In this document: positions 7,541-10,149 of the stretch, one piece after another
Layout: every line of letters starts with the position of its first letter
Numbering within the stretch: the stretch's first letter is position 1
NCBI GenBank assembly: GCA_030620035.1
Contig: JAUXAE010000034.1
Span: 1 to 10,149 of the forward strand
Reading direction: 5' to 3'
Length of the DNA stretch: 10,149 bases
From: Dehalococcoidales bacterium
Lineage (GTDB): Bacteria; Chloroflexota; Dehalococcoidia; Dehalococcoidales; JAUXAE01
Position numbers and translations under genes: made by a program
The notes under the pieces: generated by a model
What the model saw: the letters and a program-made list of their open reading frames with translations, nothing else
Databases searched by the model: none
Told to the model about the DNA's origin: nothing

Positions 7541-7590
7541 TTAATCATTTCCATTTCTAATTATATCTTATTTATTATTAATCTTAATAT
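7541..7590. other. Very AT-rich block, candidate DNA unwinding element
   Basis: Only 6 of 50 bases are G or C, against roughly 55% GC in the surrounding genes. It lies between the obg start and an array of DnaA-box-like repeats next to dnaA, the expected position and composition for the strand-opening site of a replication origin. Trinucleotide-rich ATTATTAATCTTAAT is in the middle (7574-7588). It also overlaps the likely obg promoter, which alone could explain some of the AT bias. Confidence 0.45.
7560..7587 (-). promoter_or_regulatory. Possible obg-nadD promoter
   Basis: On the reverse strand TATAAT (7560-7565) is preceded at 16 bases by TTAAGA (7582-7587, 4 of 6). Transcription would start about 12-14 bases before the obg start codon. 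The surrounding block is so AT-rich that a chance TATAAT is possible. Confidence 0.4.
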
Positions 7591-7641
7591 ACTGGAAAAG
7601 AAGTAGGTAATCTGAGAGACTAGAACCTTAAAGAAGTGGTG

Positions 7642-7655
7642 CCAATTCTAATTGG
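7642..7655. repeat. Perfect inverted repeat CCAATT-CT-AATTGG
   Basis: Six-base perfect arms around a two-base centre, located between the AT-rich block and the DnaA-box-like repeats. It could be a protein-binding site or part of origin architecture; no specific binder is recognised. Confidence 0.5.
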
Positions 7656-7666
7656 GTACTTTCTGG

Positions 7667-7781
7667 GGTTGTTAAAAATTCTCAAGGGTTATCGAATTGA
7701 GAAGGTCGGTTATCTAAAATCACCGCCGAGGTTATAAAATATGTCTATCAAATAACAGAGGGTTATTAAAGGTTGTTAACC
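7667..7781. repeat. Six helically spaced 11-mers, candidate diverged DnaA boxes (oriC)
   Basis: Six direct copies fit GGTTRTNNAAW or a close variant: starts at 7667 (GGTTGTTAAAA), 7687 (GGTTATCGAAT), 7708 (GGTTATCTAAA), 7730 (GGTTATAAAAT), 7761 (GGTTATTAAAG) and 7771 (GGTTGTTAACC, least like the rest). Intervals are 20, 21, 22, 31 and 10 bases, close to multiples of one helical turn, so all copies face nearly the same side of the DNA. The core TTAT matches the first half of the canonical DnaA box TTATCCACA, while the CCACA half is replaced. The last two copies overlap the dnaA stop codon and final codons. The site, the adjacent AT-rich block and the neighbouring dnaA together suggest an origin of replication. 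DnaA binding is inferred. Confidence 0.5.
7679..7703. repeat. Inverted repeat TTCTCAA/TTGAGAA around the second iteron
   Basis: Seven-base perfect arms (7679-7685 and 7697-7703) enclose the GGTTATCGAA copy in an 11-base loop. It is part of the candidate origin array. It may be coincidental in AT-rich DNA. Confidence 0.4.
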
Positions 7782-9091
7782 TCTGCTTTAGGGTATACTC
7801 TCTCCTTGATATCGGTTATCTTATGTCTTAGGTGTGAGCAGTTTTTTATATCTTGGGCTATTTTTCCACAGGCATGCCCCACGGTGGCCGGAGTCCGGCC
7901 ACCCAGTTGGCGGCCGATTTCGGCCAGAGAGTAGTTGTTCTGCTGCTTCATAAGATACATAGCTACCTGCCGGGCAAGGGCAGTTTCTTTGTCTCGGCGG
8001 CGGCCGATTAGGTCCTCTGGGCTGAGCTGGAAGCTTTCGGCGATGGCCTCTACCAGTAGTTCCGGGCCGGTAGGGCCGCCCGGAGCCGCTGGTCTGGTGA
8101 TATCCTTGAGTGCCTGTTGGGCCAGTTCCGGGGTGATAGCCACCCGGAGCAGCCGGGCATAGGCAACTACCCGGTTAAGGCTGCCCTCCAGTTCCCTGAT
8201 ACTTTTCTTAATCTGCCCGGCAATGTATTCCAGGACGGCTGGTGTCACCTCGGCACCGGCCTGCTCGGCCTTGGCCTCAAGGATGGCCAGGCGGGTCTTT
8301 AAATCGGGTGGTTGGATTTCAACGGTTAGTCCCCATTCAAAGCGGGAGCGAAGCCTGTCTTCCATTAGCGGCATTGTCTTTGGTGGACAGTTACTGGTAA
8401 TAACAATCTGGTGGTTGGCTTGGTGTAGCTCATTAAAGGTGTGAAAAAAGCACTCCTCGGTTTGCACCTTGCCGCCGATAAACTGGATGTCATCAATCAG
8501 AAGGAGGTCAACGCTGCGGTATCTGTTGCGGAAAGCCTCTGTTTGTTTTTCCCGGAGGGCAGAAACAAAATCATTGGTGAACTGCTCACCGCTGACATAG
8601 AGCACATTAAGATGGCTGGCTCGGGCCATATGACCGATGGCCAGCAGTATGTGTGTCTTGCCTAGACCAACCACGCCGTAGATAAACAGGGGGTTGTAGC
8701 TATGCCCCGGGTTTTGGGCGGCGCTCAGGGCAGCGGCGTGGGCCAAGCGGTTGCAGCTGCCGACGATGAAGGAATCAAAGGTGTATCTCGGGTTGAGGCT
8801 GGGGAGGTCAGTCTGTGCCGGCCGGTAGGCCTCTTGGTGAGCTGACATTATCTGGAAATCGACCTCAAGGTCACTGTGGGTGAGGCTGATGAGCGTTTTT
8901 TCAATCAGGGAGCGCTGGTTCTTATCTAGGTATTCAGCAACAAAGGTGTTGGGGACACCAACAACAAACCTATTCTCTTGGCGGCTGAGGCCTACCGTTT
9001 TTGCCAGCCAGGTGCGGAAGTTGGGCTTGTTGACTTGGAGCTCAAGTTCACCTAAGGCAGCCTCCCAGATTTCTGTCGCTGACCTCATCAC
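7766..9091 (-). CDS. dnaA: Chromosomal replication initiator DnaA
   Basis: AAA+ ATPase that binds DnaA boxes at oriC, opens the duplex and helps load the replicative helicase. It has 441 residues, near normal length. Domain I spans about 1-82 (IWEAALGELE, FRTWLA), followed by a short linker. The AAA+ domain starts at YTFDSFIVG (103-111), with Walker A GVVGLGKT (139-146), Walker B LLLIDDIQF (196-204), arginine finger RLRSRFEWG (246-254) and sensor II IRELEGSLNR (298-307). Domain IV is about 345-441 and keeps the minor-groove arginine (ARQVAMYL, R374). Three conserved sites deviate: sensor I reads ITSNCPP (N234, C235) for TSDRPP, the Walker A second glycine is Val, and the signature loop reads GGRTPATV (397-404) for GGRDHTTV. 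The GTG at 9091 is chosen over ATG 9088 because GGGAGGA lies 10-14 bases ahead. Both flanks are origin-like. Confidence 0.94.
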   Translation of the reverse strand: MMRSATEIWEAALGELELQVNKPNFRTWLAKTVGLSRQENRFVVGVPNTFVAEYLDKNQRSLIEKTLISLTHSDLEVDFQIMSAHQEAYRPAQTDLPSLNPRYTFDSFIVGSCNRLAHAAALSAAQNPGHSYNPLFIYGVVGLGKTHILLAIGHMARASHLNVLYVSGEQFTNDFVSALREKQTEAFRNRYRSVDLLLIDDIQFIGGKVQTEECFFHTFNELHQANHQIVITSNCPPKTMPLMEDRLRSRFEWGLTVEIQPPDLKTRLAILEAKAEQAGAEVTPAVLEYIAGQIKKSIRELEGSLNRVVAYARLLRVAITPELAQQALKDITRPAAPGGPTGPELLVEAIAESFQLSPEDLIGRRRDKETALARQVAMYLMKQQNNYSLAEIGRQLGGRTPATVGHACGKIAQDIKNCSHLRHKITDIKERVYPKAEVNNL

Positions 9092-9318
9092 TGATGGACC
9101 ATCCTCCCGCTCTAAGCCGATTTACCGCTTTTAAGGCCTTTGCTCTATTGAGGCGGCCCCGGAGGCAGTGATGACCGTCTCCTAAGAAAACTGTTCACTT
9201 GGCGCCGGCGATAGCCTTCTTTAGTGCTAGGCAGGTTTAGCCTTTTTCTCCCAGATAGCTGGGATGGTAGCTGACCTTGTTTTAAAGGGCAGGAGGGGAT
9301 TGGGGCAGAACCTTATAA

Positions 9319-9348
9319 AGAATACCAGCCGGCATTCCTTAATAGCAA
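9319..9348 (-). promoter_or_regulatory. Weak candidate dnaA promoter
   Basis: On the reverse strand TTGCTA (9343-9348, 4 of 6) and TATTCT (9319-9324, 4 of 6, preceded by TGG) are spaced 18 bases apart. The predicted start near 9312 would give dnaA a leader of about 220 bases. Other promoters cannot be excluded. Confidence 0.25.
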
Positions 9349-9388
9349 GGTTTTTTAGGCTGGTTGGTGACGGACGGGGGCCCTTGCC

Positions 9389-9421
9389 TTCCCTTACAAG
9401 CTCTCTAAGACTTGTTTTTTT
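9389..9421 (+). repeat. 33-base direct repeat, copy 1 (terminator-like hairpin plus T7)
   Basis: It is identical to 9575-9607 except one base (A9396 versus G9582). The sequence can fold as ACAAG-c-TCT / AGA-CTTGT (bulged C, loop CTA) directly followed by seven Ts, the layout of an intrinsic terminator on the plus strand, though the stem is short and weak. It lies 22 bases before a perfect TATAAT. Confidence 0.6.
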
Positions 9422-9442
9422 ATCCAATATTCACCTGGCAAG

Positions 9443-9448
9443 TATAAT
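9443..9448 (+). promoter_or_regulatory. Perfect -10 hexamer in AT-rich block (possible upstream fmt promoter)
   Basis: TATAAT sits in a block with 3 G/C in 30 bases (9441-9470). The best -35 choices at 9419-9426 match only 3 of 6, so promoter activity is uncertain. The AT-rich stretch could instead be a second strand-opening element next to the inverted TGTCCACA pair. Confidence 0.3.
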
Positions 9449-9475
9449 ATAAAAAGGTTTAATAAAATATTCTCT

Positions 9476-9493
9476 TGTGGACATTTGTCCACA
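9476..9493. promoter_or_regulatory. Perfect inverted repeat TGTGGACA-TT-TGTCCACA, possible paired DnaA boxes or operator
   Basis: Two perfect 8-base arms flank TT. The plus-strand arm extended leftward reads TTGTCCACA, one base from the classical DnaA box TTATCCACA; the opposite arm reads ATGTCCACA. It sits just downstream of the TATAAT/AT-rich block in the dnaA-fmt gap. It could be a DnaA autoregulatory or origin site, or the operator of an unidentified dimeric regulator. Confidence 0.55.
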
Positions 9494-9574
9494 TCTGACC
9501 CTCAAAGAATACTTTCTGTCCTCTTCACTGGCAAGACCTCTGGGGCTAATTGACGGTCATTTTTAACCCCTCTA

Positions 9575-9607
9575 TTCCCTTGCAAGCTCTCTAAGACTTG
9601 TTTTTTT
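9575..9607 (+). terminator. 33-base direct repeat, copy 2 (terminator-like hairpin plus T7)
   Basis: Second copy of the element at 9389-9421. The single difference (A to G at the stem base) keeps pairing, as G-U instead of A-U, which supports an RNA hairpin function. Seven Ts (9601-9607) follow. It lies between the upstream TATAAT and the fmt-proximal promoter, so it could terminate upstream transcripts before fmt. The stem is short, so efficiency is doubtful. Confidence 0.4.
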
Positions 9608-9611
9608 GCAG

Positions 9612-9640
9612 TTGTTAGAAGTTTTACCTGATGTTACAAT
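9612..9640 (+). promoter_or_regulatory. fmt promoter (extended -10)
   Basis: TTGTTA (9612-9617, 4 of 6) and TACAAT (9635-9640, 5 of 6) are spaced 17 bases apart, with an extended TGT before the -10. The predicted start at about 9646-9648 falls inside the hairpin that holds the fmt ribosome binding site and leaves a leader of only about 13 bases. Confidence 0.5.
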
Positions 9641-9658
9641 CTAGGCCGGAGGCCTAGA
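9640..9658 (+). promoter_or_regulatory. 8-bp hairpin containing the fmt Shine-Dalgarno
   Basis: TCTAGGCC (9640-9647) and GGCCTAGA (9651-9658) pair perfectly around GGA. The ribosome binding site GGAGG (9648-9652) occupies the loop and the top of the stem, seven bases before the ATG at 9660. In a transcript beginning upstream the site would be partly sequestered; a transcript from the proximal promoter would lack the left arm. As DNA it is also a perfect palindrome at the predicted transcription start, so it could be an operator. Confidence 0.6.
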
Positions 9659-9659
9659 G

Positions 9660-10149
9660 ATGCGAGTTGTTTTTATGGGCACCCCTGAGTTTGCCGTGGC
9701 CACTCTTTGTGAGCTGGTGCTTAACAGGCATCAGGTGGTGGCCGTCTATACCCGGACTGACCGGGCAGCTGGCCGCGGCCTGAAACCGGTTTCTTCGGCG
9801 GTGAAAAGGGCAGCGCTAAGGGCCAATTTGCCGGTGGTGCAGCCAGCCAGTTTCAGGAAGGCAGAGGTAGTGGCTCAGCTGGTCGGCCTTCATCCCGAGG
9901 TGATAGTGGTGGCCGCCTACGGCCAGATTCTGCCGCCATCTGTTTTGGACATTCCCAGATACGGCTGCATTAATGTGCATCCCTCACTCTTGCCCAGGCA
10001 TCGGGGGGCGTCACCGGTGACGGCGGCCATCCTGGCTGGTGATGATTTTACCGGTGTTAGCATTATGCTCATGGACCCAGGGCTGGATTCGGGACCGGTG
10101 CTCACCAGGACCCAGATTCCTGTTTCTCCCTGGGATACCACCGGCTCAC
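9660..10149 (+). CDS. fmt: Methionyl-tRNA formyltransferase, N-terminal part (cut by window edge)
   Basis: Transfers a formyl group from 10-formyl-tetrahydrofolate to initiator Met-tRNA. The first 163 residues are present and open at the right edge. They begin MRVVFMGTPEFAV, typical of Fmt, then TDRAAGRGLKP (33-43; RPAGRG in many homologues), AAYGQILP (85-92), and INVHPSLLPRHRGASPV (104-120), which carries catalytic N105 and H107 in the SLLP signature. MDPGLDSGPV (138-147) supplies catalytic D143. The set of catalytic residues (Asn, His, Asp) is complete. The C-terminal tRNA-binding domain lies outside the window. The ATG is supported by GGAGG seven bases upstream. It is divergent from dnaA across a 568-base regulatory gap. 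PurN-type formyltransferases share the fold, but the N-terminal sequence and SLLPRHRGA favour Fmt. Confidence 0.94.
   Translation, partial: MRVVFMGTPEFAVATLCELVLNRHQVVAVYTRTDRAAGRGLKPVSSAVKRAALRANLPVVQPASFRKAEVVAQLVGLHPEVIVVAAYGQILPPSVLDIPRYGCINVHPSLLPRHRGASPVTAAILAGDDFTGVSIMLMDPGLDSGPVLTRTQIPVSPWDTTGS

Larger units (their letters stand above)
9092..9659. other. 568-base non-coding region between divergent dnaA and fmt
   Basis: I see no convincing gene here; small ORFs in both directions at 9227-9452 have low-complexity, unfamiliar products and overlap each other. I found no tRNA-like cloverleaf or rpmH-like sequence. The region holds a duplicated 33-base hairpin-plus-T7 element, a perfect TATAAT in a 10% GC block (9441-9470), an inverted pair of TGTCCACA, and the fmt promoter with its structured ribosome binding site. 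The gap on the dnaA side (9092-9300) probably carries the dnaA 5' leader. Confidence 0.6.

Noticed and set aside
7310..7606. 98-codon plus-strand ORF running from obg into the AT-rich gap
   Set aside because: Most of it is the antisense of the obg start; the tail is low-complexity Ile/Asn/Leu from the AT-rich block.
7751..7767. AATAAC-AGAGG-GTTATT hairpin as dnaA terminator
   Set aside because: Six AT-rich pairs without a T-run; it is partly a by-product of the GGTTATT repeat copy.
7862..7870. TTTTCCACA, a relaxed-consensus classical DnaA box, inside dnaA
   Set aside because: It encodes the conserved Cys-Gly-Lys stretch of the DnaA signature region, so coding constraint explains it; a single copy alone is weak evidence.
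9092..9110. Four-codon reading frame (ATG GTC CAT CAG TGA) overlapping the dnaA start, suggesting translational coupling
   Set aside because: Its ATG overlaps the GGAGG itself and has no ribosome binding site of its own; it is probably chance.
9227..9248. GCTA...TAGC followed by CTTTTT as an intrinsic terminator
   Set aside because: Only a 4-bp stem with an 8-base loop, in the likely 5' leader of dnaA.
9319..9335. Imperfect palindrome AATACCAGCCGGCATT
   Set aside because: Two mismatched pairs and no partner site; too weak to call an operator.
9227..9452. Overlapping small ORFs on both strands in the dnaA-fmt gap (62 and 66 codons)
   Set aside because: Neither product shows a recognisable domain, they overlap each other, lack convincing ribosome binding sites and include the repeat element and promoter-like sequence.

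Overview
This is an ordinary chromosomal housekeeping stretch, about 55% GC by eye, carrying core information-processing genes. Gene order is rel (minus, cut at the left edge), hisS, a saccharopine-dehydrogenase-like gene, gyrB (all plus), nadD, obg, dnaA (all minus) and fmt (plus, cut at the right edge). gyrB, hisS, rel, obg and dnaA clustered near a replication origin, together with the Obg, HisRS and DnaA sequence types, suggest a bacterium of the Dehalococcoidia/Chloroflexota kind. That placement is inference from memory of the families, not a search result. I see no CRISPR array, transposase, phage gene, tRNA or rRNA.

Left part (1-3723). The HD hydrolase end of a bifunctional (p)ppGpp synthetase/hydrolase reads off the left edge. 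A 350-base gap follows, with a 7-base tandem repeat and a dense cluster of GC-rich perfect hairpins. hisS then starts from a promoter so close that its mRNA may be leaderless. It is followed directly by a distinctly more AT-rich saccharopine-dehydrogenase-like gene. A good promoter lies in the 264-base gap before gyrB.

Middle (3724-7540). gyrB runs tail to tail into nadD with only 9 bases between stop codons. nadD lies 4 bases behind obg, so obg-nadD is one transcription unit. GyrB carries Pro where nearly all type IIA topoisomerases have Asp in the EGDSAGG motif.

Right part (7541-10149). dnaA is flanked by two AT-rich non-coding regions. The downstream one (7541-7765) has a 12% GC block and six copies of an 11-mer, GGTTRTNNAAW, spaced 20, 21, 22, 31 and 10 bases apart, that is, in near helical phase. 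The DnaA protein has lost the DHT box-reading residues of its signature motif (GGRTPATV instead of GGRDHTTV). Together these suggest a replication origin using a diverged DnaA box. The upstream region (9092-9659) has a perfect inverted pair of TGTCCACA next to a second AT-rich block, a duplicated 33-base hairpin-plus-T7 element, and an fmt promoter and ribosome binding site embedded in an 8-bp hairpin. The most interesting material is therefore in the two gaps around dnaA and in the substitutions within DnaA and GyrB.
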